Below, one piece after another: positions 40,936 through 49,298 of a DNA stretch of 64,000 nucleotides. Source of the stretch: Nostoc flagelliforme FACHB-838 (GTDB lineage Bacteria > Cyanobacteriota > Cyanobacteriia > Cyanobacteriales > Nostocaceae); NCBI RefSeq assembly GCF_014698065.1, contig NZ_JACJSI010000003.1:62001-126000 (forward strand), written 5' to 3'. The notes beneath the pieces were generated by a model, which saw only the letters and a list, made by a program, of their open reading frames with translations, made no database searches and was not told where the DNA came from. Each line of letters starts with the position of its first letter. The first letter of the stretch is position 1. The position numbers and the translations under genes were made by a program.

Positions 40936-41247
40936 CTAGATAACGACTGCTAAAATATCTTTTTCAGAAAGCAGTACATATTCTTCGGTGCCGAGTTTGA
41001 TGTCAGTGCCAGCGTACTTCGAGTACAGCACCTTATCGCCGACTTTGATTTCCAATTCCTGACGGTTTCCGTCGTCATTACGCTTGCCAGGGCCAAGAGC
41101 CACTACTTCCCCTACCTGGGGCTTTTCCTTGGCGGTATCGGGCAAATATAGACCACCTGCGGTCTTTTCCTCAGAGGCGTTCACTTTTACGAAAACGCGA
41201 TCGCCTAAAGGTTTAACTGTAGAAACGCTTAGAGATAAAGCTGCCAT
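40936..41247 (-). CDS. groS: 10 kDa co-chaperonin GroES
   Basis: 103 residues with the family pattern [11 protein letters not shown], mobile loop [18 protein letters not shown] and YAGTDIKLG. Caps the GroEL ring. Under the CIRCE operator 22 nt upstream of its start codon. Confidence 0.98.
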   Translation of the reverse strand: MAALSLSVSTVKPLGDRVFVKVNASEEKTAGGLYLPDTAKEKPQVGEVVALGPGKRNDDGNRQELEIKVGDKVLYSKYAGTDIKLGTEEYVLLSEKDILAVVI

Positions 41248-41268
41248 ATTATTTCTTTCCTTTAGAGA

Positions 41269-41295
41269 TTAGCACTCTCAACTCCTGAGTGCTAA
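41269..41295. promoter_or_regulatory. CIRCE operator (HrcA)
   Basis: Perfect match to the consensus: TTAGCACTC, 9-nt spacer, GAGTGCTAA. It starts 22 nt before the groES start codon. HrcA represses chaperonin genes at this site in many bacteria; heat releases it. In cyanobacteria this controls groESL. Confidence 0.97.
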
Positions 41296-41555
41296 TCTAC
41301 CGAAAAATTGCATCCAATGGCAAGAATTCCTTTAGTACGGGTTCCCGAACTACAGGGTAATAGATGTACTTAAGTACAAATGCTTAATTATTTCTACCTT
41401 GCGGGTTCTGTTCCGTAAGCTACGAAGAGAGTAGGGAGAGATGCGATTAATCGTCTCTGTACTAGAAAGTTAGGAGTTATGAGAATTCGTCCCCATTCCT
41501 TTTCTATTTTCAAAGGTGGGAAATTGTTATAGAACTGTAATCAGGAAGCCGCTCA

Positions 41556-42029
41556 ATGAGTAACAATAGCGTGATCCAGGCCAGCCATCAAATCCCCAAA
41601 ACCACTAAGTCTCTAAAACATAAAGCCCTGAGCAATTGTGTAGAAAGTTTAGGACTTGCAAAAATTCAGCGCCACATTTTTATTGGCGCTGACCAGGCAA
41701 TTGCCAATTGTGGCTCAAAACGAGCTAGTCTGGAATCCTGGGAATACTTAAAAAAGCGATTTAAAGAGTTAAAACTTGATGAACCGCAACAGAGTCATCC
41801 CATTTGCGTTTTTAGAACTGAAGCCAACTGCTTGCGTGTTTCTTGTTCTAGACCCATAATGGTGGTTTACCCTGATGGTGTCTGGTGTCGCCAAGAAAAC
41901 CCGGAAGTTACCCTGCGGACTGACCGAGAACACTTAATAGGCAATAAGGTGGTAGAAAAATATGCGTTTTTAACCCATCCTTTGCCAGAAACTTCCCTAG
42001 TTTCTTGTGAACACCTTATAGAGGCTTAA
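41556..42029 (+). CDS. Thioredoxin-like ferredoxin-family protein, cysteines changed
   Basis: 157 residues in the pattern of the cyanobacterial (2Fe-2S) thioredoxin-like ferredoxins: WEYLKKRFKELKLD, FRTEANCLRVSC, PIMVVYPDGVWCRQ, EHLIGNKVVEKYAF. In the usual pattern the cluster is held by C...C near the N-terminus and a C-x3-C in NCLRVC. Here the first Cys region reads HIFIGADQAIANCGSK and the last reads NCLRVSCS, so two of four positions seem changed. It may bind no cluster or use displaced Cys. Role unknown. ATG at 41556 starts it. Confidence 0.75.
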   Translation: MSNNSVIQASHQIPKTTKSLKHKALSNCVESLGLAKIQRHIFIGADQAIANCGSKRASLESWEYLKKRFKELKLDEPQQSHPICVFRTEANCLRVSCSRPIMVVYPDGVWCRQENPEVTLRTDREHLIGNKVVEKYAFLTHPLPETSLVSCEHLIEA

Positions 42030-42402
42030 CAACCAAAGGATATGGTATAGCAGTAAGCTTAAAGAAAGTGCGGGTTGGTTTTGAGGTAGGGTCATCTTTA
42101 AGCCAATACTTACTTGTGAGTCAGAAGGATTATTGTTTTATCAGTGTTTTTTACCCCGCCCCTTTCAATGCGATATATAATAGCGCATTATAGATACTAC
42201 TGCTATACGTATCCTTGCTGGACTTTTGCTATCGAGCTACTAGTCTATTGAAAGTGCTCGGCATTTTTGAGACTTCGAGACAGCAAAGGCAAGTTAAGTA
42301 GGAAAAAGGACAACATCTCGAATAACCCACCATAGAGGATAAATATTCAAGACTTTGATGGACCGAAGCGCGACAAGTGCCACTGCTATGAAAGAGCCCA
42401 GC
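42030..42402. other. Intergenic region upstream of the response regulator
   Basis: No gene seen. A palindromic stretch ATATATAATAGCGCATTATA lies at 42173-42192. AGAGGA at 42335-42340 could serve an early start of the next gene. Confidence 0.4.
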
Positions 42403-43035
42403 ATGAAAGATCACAAACGACTTCTATTGATTGATGATGACCCTAACCTCATCTTGCTGGTGAAGGATTACTTAGAATTCCGGGGATATGAAGTCATCAC
42501 CGCCGAAAATGGACGTGAAGCTCTGGAAATTTTAGAGCAAGATGTTCCAGACATGATCATCTGCGATGTGATGATGCCGGAAATGGACGGATATACTTTT
42601 GTAGAGCAAGTCCGGCAAAACGAACGCACCAGTTGGATTCCGGTTCTTTTCCTTTCAGCTAAAGGACAAAGTGCAGACCGAGTTAAGGGTCTGAATAAAG
42701 GTGCTGATGTTTATATGGTCAAACCCTTTGAACCAGAAGAACTCGTAGCGCAAGTTGAATCCTCGCTGAAACAAACTATCCGTTGGAAAGAACACCAAGC
42801 TAAAGGAGGCGAAAACGGTTCCCGTATCCAGGTTCCCTTCGATGTGCAATTAACCCCAACCGAACTGAAAGTAGTCCAGTTCGTCGCCAGGGGTCTAGCT
42901 AACCGGGAAATTGCTGAAGAACTAAATGTTAGTCAGCGCACGGTTGAAAGCCATGTGTCCAATATGTTGGGCAAAACCAATCTCCACAACCGCACTGAAC
43001 TAGCGCGGTGGGCGATTGAAAATCAAATGGCTTAA
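42403..43035 (+). CDS. LuxR/NarL-type response regulator
   Basis: Receiver domain (LLLIDDDPN, phospho-acceptor Asp in MIICDVMMPEMDG, Lys in YMVKPFEPEE) and a C-terminal LuxR helix-turn-helix (LTPTELKVVQFVARGLANRE, SQRTVESHVSNML). Start choice: ATG at 42403 has AAAGAG 6 nt upstream and gives the usual start MKDHKRLLLIDDD; in-frame ATGs at 42388 and 42358 would extend it by 5 or 15 residues without a good binding site. It resembles the Ycf29 type of regulator. No kinase gene is adjacent. Confidence 0.9.
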   Translation: MKDHKRLLLIDDDPNLILLVKDYLEFRGYEVITAENGREALEILEQDVPDMIICDVMMPEMDGYTFVEQVRQNERTSWIPVLFLSAKGQSADRVKGLNKGADVYMVKPFEPEELVAQVESSLKQTIRWKEHQAKGGENGSRIQVPFDVQLTPTELKVVQFVARGLANREIAEELNVSQRTVESHVSNMLGKTNLHNRTELARWAIENQMA

Positions 43036-43053
43036 ACAAAGTTAAGAGTTAAA

Positions 43054-43107
43054 AGTTAGGAGTTATGAATTATGAATTTTTTAACTTCTAACTCCTAACT
43101 CCTAACT
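43054..43107. terminator. Bidirectional hairpin of TAACTCC repeats
   Basis: AGTTAGGAGTTA (43054-43065) pairs with TAACTCCTAACT (43089-43100, and again 43096-43107). It lies between convergent genes and should end both transcripts. Confidence 0.65.
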
Positions 43108-43112
43108 AAGAT

Positions 43113-43382
43113 TTACCACCCATCTTTTTCAGGGCTGGATTGGTGCAAAACTTCTAAATCCAGCTCATCCAGGTAAGTTAGGGCGCTTTCAATTTGGGAA
43201 ACAGTACCTTGCAGTTCCAAATCGAAGCAGCTATGTTGTGGCACGTTTGCGCTTACCTGAGCATCAGCAATAATGACTGTAATGCCATAGTGAGAAACCA
43301 GTCGTGAAATGACTGGTTCCTCATGCAAGTCTTTAGGAATGCGAACCTGGATACGAGTTTGGGTGCGTCTCTTATTTAAAAT
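43113..43382 (-). CDS. NIL-domain protein, start uncertain
   Basis: A ferredoxin-like beta-alpha-beta fold of the NIL type: TRIQVRIPKDLHEEPVISRL, SHYGITVIIADAQV and GTVSQIESALTYLDEL. The first TTG/ATG/GTG start (TTG 43328) removes the first strand, but the frame is open and protein-like (RRTQTRIQVRIP) back to 43430. In that stretch no ATG, GTG or TTG exists; an ATT at 43382 would give a normal N-terminus. Length about 89 residues in that case. NIL domains usually sit on methionine transporter ATPases or stand alone with ferredoxin domains in cyanobacteria; role unknown. Confidence 0.7.
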   Translation of the reverse strand: MLNKRRTQTRIQVRIPKDLHEEPVISRLVSHYGITVIIADAQVSANVPQHSCFDLELQGTVSQIESALTYLDELDLEVLHQSSPEKDGW

Positions 43383-43639
43383 ATCAGTATTAGATTTTAC
43401 TTCTTTATTTGGAATTGCTATTATAGCTTCCTATTGGACTTCTGGGATGAGGGTTTTGCTTTGCACGATTTCTTTTAACACTAGCGTCACTTATCCCACG
43501 CAGGCAAGCAAAAAAGTATTTGCATTGGCAAACCACTAATCTAGATGTATTAAATGTGAAGAATTGCTTATAATCCGGTAGTTCCGAGGTTGATTATTAT
43601 TCTGTATTGGTTTTTGATCGGATTGAATATAGTTAATCT

Positions 43640-43669
43640 TTAGGGGTACAACAATTGTTGTACCCCTAA
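43640..43669. repeat. Perfect 30-bp palindrome
   Basis: Each half is TTAGGGGTACAACAA. It may be a terminator or a protein-binding site; no gene end is next to it. Confidence 0.7.
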
Positions 43670-43706
43670 TTTAATTAATACTTAAGTAAAATTACCCATG
43701 AATTAA

Positions 43707-43740
43707 AATCCTCGTGCGTTTACGCCGAGGAGTATGTCAA
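43707..43740 (+). mobile_element. IS200/IS605-like right end, remnant
   Basis: AATCCTCGTGCGTTTACGCC then GAGGAGTATGTCAA: hairpin with CCTCG/CGAGG and GCG/CGC stems followed by the TGTCAA tail found at ends of cyanobacterial IS200/IS605 elements. No transposase gene remains nearby. Based on remembered pattern only. Confidence 0.45.
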
Positions 43741-43953
43741 TCCTTGACTTGTATGACTGATATTTGCGATCGCAATATTTCTCATCCTGTTACATGACAA
43801 GTTTAGAAGCAAATTTAAATGGCGAATGAAGTTATGCTCCATTTACCAAAAAGTCTCCTCTAGCCGCTTGACAAGCTTTGAGCTTTTTTTATATAGCCAC
43901 AAGCTTTGAGCTAGCAGTCTGTCAAATTTAAATTGATGAGTAAGCAAGTTCGC

Positions 43954-44002
43954 AGTCAGGACTTTAGCCCTTATTTTCTAAGCTTTAAATAAAGTCCTGA
44001 CT
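43954..44002. terminator. Hairpin after the ABC exporter gene
   Basis: Perfect 13-bp stem AGTCAGGACTTTA/TAAAGTCCTGACT, loop 23 nt, 44 nt after the stop codon at 44046. AGTCAGGACTTTA-type stems look like a dispersed Nostoc repeat. Confidence 0.55.
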
Positions 44003-44045
44003 ACAAACTCTCAAAACTAGCTTGAAATACTACTGGTTAAATCTA

Positions 44046-46748
44046 CTAAATGTTTGCTTGCTGCCGTTGATATAATGACCAATACAAACCCTTTTGTTGC
44101 AACAACTGTGAATGAGTACCACGTTCGGCAATCATGCCTTGCTCCAATACCAAAATCAAATCAGCACGTTTGAGGGGGGCAAAGCGGTGAGCAATCAAGA
44201 ACACGGTACGGTTTGCAGAAACTTTTTGTAGGTTTTGCAGTACTTGCTGTTCAGTTTCACTATCCAAAGCGCTGGTAGCTTCATCCAAAACTAAAATTGG
44301 CGCTTGGGAAAGAAATAACCTTGCTAGGGCAATACGTTGTCTCTGTCCACCAGACAAGGCGGTACCACGTTCACCCACATTGGTTTCGTAACCGTAGGGT
44401 AATTGACTGATGAAGTCATGAGCTACTGCTAATCTTGCCGCTTCTACTACTTGCTCTGCGGTAATGTCAGGAGTACCGAGAGTGATATTTTCCAAAATGG
44501 AACCGTTGAATAAAAAGTCTTCTTGGAGAACTACACTAACTTGTTGCCGCAGTGATGCTAAATCGGCACTTTTAATATCAAAACCATCAATCAGGATGCG
44601 TCCTGATTCAATTTGATAGAGGCGTTGCAATAGCTTAGACAGGGTACTTTTACCAGAACCGCTGCGTCCGACAATACCAACAAATTGCCCTGGTTCAGCA
44701 TTGAAAGAGATTCCCCGCAGAATTGCTTCAAAGTTCGGCCGGTAGCGGAAAAATACTTGCTCGAAGGTGACTTGTCCTTTTAAGGGTGGTAAAACTAGAC
44801 CAGTTCCCAGTTCTGCTTCTGGGGAGACGTTAAGAATATCACCAATACGATCTACAGAAAGTAGCACTTGTTGAAGGTTTTGCCACAACTGTACTAAACG
44901 CAAAAGTGGGCCTGTGACTCTACCAGACAGCATTTGAAATGCAACTAGCTGTCCGACTGTGAGCTTTTGTTCGATGACTAACTTGGCACCAAACCAGAGA
45001 ATCAGCATGGTGGAAAAATTGGTGAGAAAGTCACCAATGTTGCTGCTGATATTGGAGGTAGTAGAGGCTTTAAAACCTGTGCGAATGAAGCGAGCAAATA
45101 AGCCTTCCCAGCGATCGCGGGCTACTGGTTCGGCTGCATGGGCTTTAACGGAGTGAATTCCGGTGATTGTCTCTACTAGAAACGATTGACTATCGGCACT
45201 CCGGTTAAAAGTTTCGTTGAGCCAGTTACGCAGAATTGGTGTTGCAACTATCGTTAATGTGGCAAACAGTGGCAGTACTGCTAAGGCGACAAAGGTAAGT
45301 GGGACGTTATAGTAAAACATCAATGCCAGGTACACCACAGCAAAGATGCTATCTAAAATGACAGTTAATGCTGTACCTGTGAGAAACTGACGAATTTGTT
45401 CGAGTTCCTGGACTCGTGCTACTGTGTCTCCGACGCGCCGCGACTCAAAATAAGCTAATGGCAGACGCATCAGATGCCGAAATAGCTGTGCTGATAAACT
45501 CAAATCCAGACGACGAGCTGTATGGGTAAAGATGAATAAGCGCAGAATGCCTAGTATGGACTCAAATATGGCTACGGACAAAAGTGCGATCGCCATCACA
45601 TCGAGAGTCGGCAAACTCCCTTGCACCATCACTTTATCAATGACAACTTGCGTAATTAGCGGTGTTGTTAACCCTAAAAGCTGCAAGGTAAAAGATGCTA
45701 ACAATACTTCTATTAGCAATCCCTTATACTTCCAAACCGCTGGGGTGAACCAACTAAGGTTAAATTTTTCTTGCTGGGATATGAGTTCTACTTGCCAAAA
45801 TCGTCCATCCCAAGACGCTTCAACTATTGACTGCGGCAAACTTTCACAAGTTCGTTCGGGATTTAGAGGGTTAGCGATAATTAAGCGATCGCCTTTAACT
45901 CCATAAGCTACCACCCAGGATGGACTCTGGGGTGAGTCAGAATTCCACAGTAGTAAAGCTGGAAATGACAGCTGTCGCAACTCACCCCAATTCACTTGTA
46001 ACCGCCGCAACACTAACCCTAACTTTTCCCCTGCTTCTACAACTTGTTTTGGGCGTTGTCCTCTGAGTTGGCGTTGTACCCATTCCAGTTGCACAGAATT
46101 TTCTAACTGTTGCGCCACCATTGTTAAACAAGCAGCAGCAGTGTTCCAGCTAGCAACAAAGGGGTAATTTGAGATAATTAGATTGGCGGCTGGAAGTCCT
46201 CTTTGAGGTTGGAGACTATGGGGGCTGGAAGTTCCATCCGAGGCTGATATTAGTGAAGGATTGGAAGAGAAGGAAAATGTTTCTCTTTCTCCGTCCATTT
46301 CCACTGGCAACACTTGCCAGAACTCCTGAATTTGTGGGTTAGAAAATTCATTCCACAGCGCAGTATGCCAACAAACTACTACTACTTCTTTACTAGCGGC
46401 TACAGCTTTGAAATCCGCAGACAACTTTTGCAAGTCGCCAAACCAATCCCCCGCATCTAGAGCGGCTATTGGTTTGCTAACTCCCTCTTCTCGCAAGCGG
46501 ACTTTCCCAGCCACAATTAAGAATTGATAACCGCCGACATCGTTTGACCAGATTTTTTCTCCCAGACGATACTGGCGGGTTTGGGACTCATTTTCTAATT
46601 GGGATTGTTGTTCGGGAGTCAGCCAGTATAGTGGTGGCTGATTCCAAGGCAAAGAAGCTAGCACTTTTAATCGTAAAGATTCATTATCCAGAATTTTTAA
46701 CTCACTTGTAACTTGACTGTCAGTTTTTGAATTTTCTCTGCTAGCCAT
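44046..46748 (-). CDS. ABC exporter with cNMP-binding-like and C39-like domains
   Basis: 900 residues. In order: a cyclic-nucleotide-binding-like domain (about 40-150, YRLGEKIWSNDVGGYQFLIV), a C39-like peptidase domain (about 195-330), an ABC membrane part (about 335-630, six helices) and the ATPase (Walker A GRSGSGKST, signature LSGGQRQRIALARL, Walker B LVLDEATSALD). The C39-like domain reads ASWNTAAACLTM where active enzymes have DCGAACL, so the Cys is replaced by Thr; the His and Asp sites are also changed. It therefore binds but does not cut substrates, as in HlyB. Its start overlaps the isomerase gene by 52 nt. Confidence 0.93.
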   Translation of the reverse strand: MASRENSKTDSQVTSELKILDNESLRLKVLASLPWNQPPLYWLTPEQQSQLENESQTRQYRLGEKIWSNDVGGYQFLIVAGKVRLREEGVSKPIAALDAGDWFGDLQKLSADFKAVAASKEVVVVCWHTALWNEFSNPQIQEFWQVLPVEMDGERETFSFSSNPSLISASDGTSSPHSLQPQRGLPAANLIISNYPFVASWNTAAACLTMVAQQLENSVQLEWVQRQLRGQRPKQVVEAGEKLGLVLRRLQVNWGELRQLSFPALLLWNSDSPQSPSWVVAYGVKGDRLIIANPLNPERTCESLPQSIVEASWDGRFWQVELISQQEKFNLSWFTPAVWKYKGLLIEVLLASFTLQLLGLTTPLITQVVIDKVMVQGSLPTLDVMAIALLSVAIFESILGILRLFIFTHTARRLDLSLSAQLFRHLMRLPLAYFESRRVGDTVARVQELEQIRQFLTGTALTVILDSIFAVVYLALMFYYNVPLTFVALAVLPLFATLTIVATPILRNWLNETFNRSADSQSFLVETITGIHSVKAHAAEPVARDRWEGLFARFIRTGFKASTTSNISSNIGDFLTNFSTMLILWFGAKLVIEQKLTVGQLVAFQMLSGRVTGPLLRLVQLWQNLQQVLLSVDRIGDILNVSPEAELGTGLVLPPLKGQVTFEQVFFRYRPNFEAILRGISFNAEPGQFVGIVGRSGSGKSTLSKLLQRLYQIESGRILIDGFDIKSADLASLRQQVSVVLQEDFLFNGSILENITLGTPDITAEQVVEAARLAVAHDFISQLPYGYETNVGERGTALSGGQRQRIALARLFLSQAPILVLDEATSALDSETEQQVLQNLQKVSANRTVFLIAHRFAPLKRADLILVLEQGMIAERGTHSQLLQQKGLYWSLYQRQQANI

Positions 46749-47479
46749 TTCTCAAACAACTCATTTTGTAGTGCTTGCTGTAGTTGAGTATCTTCTAAAG
46801 ACGCTGGCAGAAATTGTTCTACTCGAAACAAACCATAAGGTCCTTCTCCTTGCGGAGAGTCTTTGCCAACGATTTCTATTGGTCCTACCAATTGTCCAGG
46901 ACTGGCCACATCAATAGCTGCCCGTAATATATCCGGCATACTGCCTCGGCTGATAATTCCCATCATGCCGTTCATAATTCGGTCATCTGAAAGTGAATAC
47001 TCTTTAGCTAGTTGTTCAAAACTACCTCCTTCTTCAATTTGGGTGTGTAGTTCGTCTGCCAATTCTCGATTATCAACAACGATCCGAGAAAGCACTATCC
47101 GATCCAAAAAAATTTTGCGTTCAATAAAATATTCTTGGAGTTTTGATTCCGTGACTACAGCTTTCAGTTTTTCTAACTTGTAACCGAAAGTAACCGATGT
47201 GTGAAAGGTAGCGTAATCTGTATTATTAGCCTTTAACCATTCTTGAAAACTTTGGGGGTCAGTCAGTTGATTTTTCAGCCTAAAGTCAATAATTGCCTGT
47301 TCAGTTATTGCTGTGCCAATTTCAATATCGTCTCGGGTTCGGATTTCTTCCTCAATTACGTACTGGCGGAGGATATCCCCGATGAACTGTCCCAATTTCC
47401 CCGAGGCTTGCAGGTACTTTACTGCTTCCTCAATAGAAATTATTTGGTCATCAATTGTCAAAAATGATAAAGATTCCAT
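46697..47479 (-). CDS. Peptidyl-prolyl isomerase (SurA/PpiC type)
   Basis: 260 residues: a SurA-like N-terminal helical part (to about 140) and a parvulin-type rotamase domain (ELADELHTQIEEGGSFEQLA, KEYSLSDDR, GLFRVEQF). There is no signal peptide, so it may act on the substrate in the cytoplasm. The 3' end overlaps the ABC exporter gene by 52 nt in another frame, which shows tight coupling; cyanobacterial type I exporters for peptides often have this partner. The first codons are duplicated upstream (see repeat at 47557). Confidence 0.9.
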   Translation of the reverse strand: MESLSFLTIDDQIISIEEAVKYLQASGKLGQFIGDILRQYVIEEEIRTRDDIEIGTAITEQAIIDFRLKNQLTDPQSFQEWLKANNTDYATFHTSVTFGYKLEKLKAVVTESKLQEYFIERKIFLDRIVLSRIVVDNRELADELHTQIEEGGSFEQLAKEYSLSDDRIMNGMMGIISRGSMPDILRAAIDVASPGQLVGPIEIVGKDSPQGEGPYGLFRVEQFLPASLEDTQLQQALQNELFEKWLAEKIQKLTVKLQVS

Positions 47480-47592
47480 GAACTAATTATGTGAAAATTG
47501 TGAAACAATTATAGGACTTTTAAATTAAATCATATAGAAATCATCTAGTGATTAACTGTCAAAAATGATAAAGATTCCATGAACTAATTATG
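47456..47592. repeat. 36-bp direct repeat covering the isomerase start
   Basis: The two copies, 47456-47491 and 47557-47592, are identical over 36 bp and 101 bp apart. The first holds the real start codon. The upstream copy recreates ATG and eight codons and then reads into a stop, giving a small frame MESLSFLTVNH (ATG at 47580). Confidence 0.9.
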
Positions 47593-47768
47593 CCTAGATC
47601 GCCAAAAAATTATATGGCTAAGAAATCATCTAATTTTCCATAATCTCTTTTACAGTCTCGCGGGGACAAAACAGGATTTAAAATATTAGCTTTAGCGCAA
47701 TAGTAAGGCAAATTATTTATTTTCTACCAATGCCCCACATAAACGAGTAATTGTTTATTTTCAGCGAT

Positions 47769-48605
47769 TTACTTAATGAAACTTATCCATGCCCAAGCAA
47801 TTAGCACAGCTGCGATCGCACCGATTAATGTATTAAAAATATTTACTACTTCATTGGTCAGCCAAGTATACTTAGATTGCAGTGTCGCGCCAATCACACT
47901 TTCTAAGTTGGTAGCAATAAATGCTGCCAGCACACACCAAGCGACTCCCAATAGATCAATTAAACCAACTCCCCAACCAACAAATGCGATCGCTACAGAA
48001 GCCACAATACCAGCTAAAGTCCCCTCCAAGCTTACCGCCCCTTCTGTACCCCGTGGCACTGGTTGGAGTGTGGTAATGAGAAAGGTGTTTTTACCATAAG
48101 CTTTACCGACTTCGCTGGCGGTGGTGTCAGCCAGCTTGGTACTGAAACTCGCTACATAGCCTAACAATAATAGAGACTGAGGATTGGGAACTAGGGATTG
48201 GGGACTAGGTACGAAAAATCCCGAATTAATCATCCCTACTCCCAAGGCACACAGCGCCCCAGTCAAAGCGGAACCCCAAACATTTTCTGGGCCTCTCGCG
48301 CCAGAGCGTTTTTCGGCAATTCCTTCTGCCTCCTTCTGCGCCATACCGATACGAGTAACGCCAGAACCAACCAGAAAATAGAACATTACTACTGCATATC
48401 CTTTCCAATCAAGAGTTACCCAAATTAAGATGGCCAAAAACCACGCATGGAATAATCCAGCAGGGGTAAGTAGTTTTTTCGGGGCAATCCAAGCTAAACC
48501 CAATAAGATTGTATTTAATACTACTGCTATTAGCCAGGGATTTACAGAATTAATTAAAGTCATGAGTAATTTTGTTTGAATATCAACAGAATAGCGAATT
48601 GTCAT
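47769..48605 (-). CDS. DUF92 membrane protein (TIGR00297 type)
   Basis: 278 residues with seven or so membrane helices and the DUF92 patterns WLIAVVLNTILLGLAWIAPK, VWGSALTGALCALGVGM and SFSTKLADTTASEVGKAYGK. The family includes plant VTE6, a phytyl-phosphate kinase for tocopherol synthesis, so a role in phytol salvage is possible. Alternative start ATG at 48563 (MTLINSVNPWL) is as good. Residues around 120-135 hold SPQSLVPNPQSL, made by an in-frame short repeat. Confidence 0.88.
   Translation of the reverse strand: MTIRYSVDIQTKLLMTLINSVNPWLIAVVLNTILLGLAWIAPKKLLTPAGLFHAWFLAILIWVTLDWKGYAVVMFYFLVGSGVTRIGMAQKEAEGIAEKRSGARGPENVWGSALTGALCALGVGMINSGFFVPSPQSLVPNPQSLLLLGYVASFSTKLADTTASEVGKAYGKNTFLITTLQPVPRGTEGAVSLEGTLAGIVASVAIAFVGWGVGLIDLLGVAWCVLAAFIATNLESVIGATLQSKYTWLTNEVVNIFNTLIGAIAAVLIAWAWISFIK
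48175..48209. repeat. Tandem repeat within the DUF92 gene
   Basis: ACTGAGGATTGGGAACTAGG and ATTGGGGACTAGG units in tandem; encodes PSPQSLVPNPQSL in a loop of the membrane protein. Confidence 0.6.
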
Positions 48606-49298
48606 GCTTAATGCTTAATTTCTAAAACCTCTGCTGCTAAAGTAATATGTTTGTATATTAACTAAATAGCATAGCTATCGCTTTGAAAGCAGAGTGTAAA
48701 ACTATAAACCAATACGCTTGGGTTAAAGGTAAAAACTAAAAGTGGTTTAGGTTGACTTGAGGAACGAAACCCTACATTATCAACTATTTGTTCGGTTTCG
48801 CTATGCTTAACCCAACCTACTATTTTTCACAAAGCCAAGCGTATATAACTTGAAACAATATCTTAGATATACACTGCAATATTGACTAAATAACGCGGAT
48901 CAAACAAAATGCAAAACTTCTGTTTAGTCGGGTAGACTCTTTGAGTACGTAAACACCCAAAGAACTTTTATTGAGTGTGTTCAGTTACTAAAACACCATA
49001 AGTTGTAAGTGATTAAATCTAGGTTATTAAATGTGTGCCAACATAAACCTAAATTACTATAGCTGCACAAGACAAAGCAGCTCTCTCAATAATTAAGTAT
49101 AAATTATATAATAAAGACAGGGCGAAGTCATAGCTATAGATATATGGCTAAAGAAAGTATTACTTAGTCCCCGATCTGAGTTATAAGCATAAAGGATATA
49201 AGTTAATGTTAATTAAAACTGTATTCAACTTGACCACAATCAAAACCTAACAGCATAAATTGTAGATCGAGCAACTACTAATCTTTTTGACACAACCT
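48606..49298. other. Intergenic region with MITE-like element
   Basis: About 690 nt without a gene. The stretch 48712-48844 is a MITE-like inverted-repeat element. The part from 48850 to 49298 is AT-rich and probably holds the VOC gene promoter. Confidence 0.55.
48712..48844. mobile_element. MITE-like element with 10-bp terminal inverted repeats
   Basis: Ends ATACGCTTGG and CCAAGCGTAT. Inside lie AGGTTGACTTGAGGAACGAA and, inverted, a related stretch with AACCCAACCT, so the 133 bp can fold to a long imperfect hairpin. No coding capacity. Confidence 0.5.

Larger units (their letters stand above)
43383..44045. other. Intergenic region with several palindromes
   Basis: No gene is supported. It contains a perfect 30-bp palindrome (43640-43669), an IS200/IS605-like end (43707-43740) and a 13-bp stem hairpin (43954-44002) just after the ABC gene's stop. 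Confidence 0.6.

Noticed and set aside
41335..41352. GTTCCCGAAC near groES as a K-box-type element
   Set aside because: Only four-base arms with no match I can confirm to the full element.
42229..42414. 61-codon minus-strand frame upstream of the response regulator
   Set aside because: Cys-rich chance frame across the leader and start of the real gene.
44046..47479. Idea that the exporter is HetC, the heterocyst differentiation gene
   Set aside because: Domain order is similar (C39-like plus ABC), but the cNMP-like domain and isomerase partner do not single out HetC, and no hetP is seen nearby.
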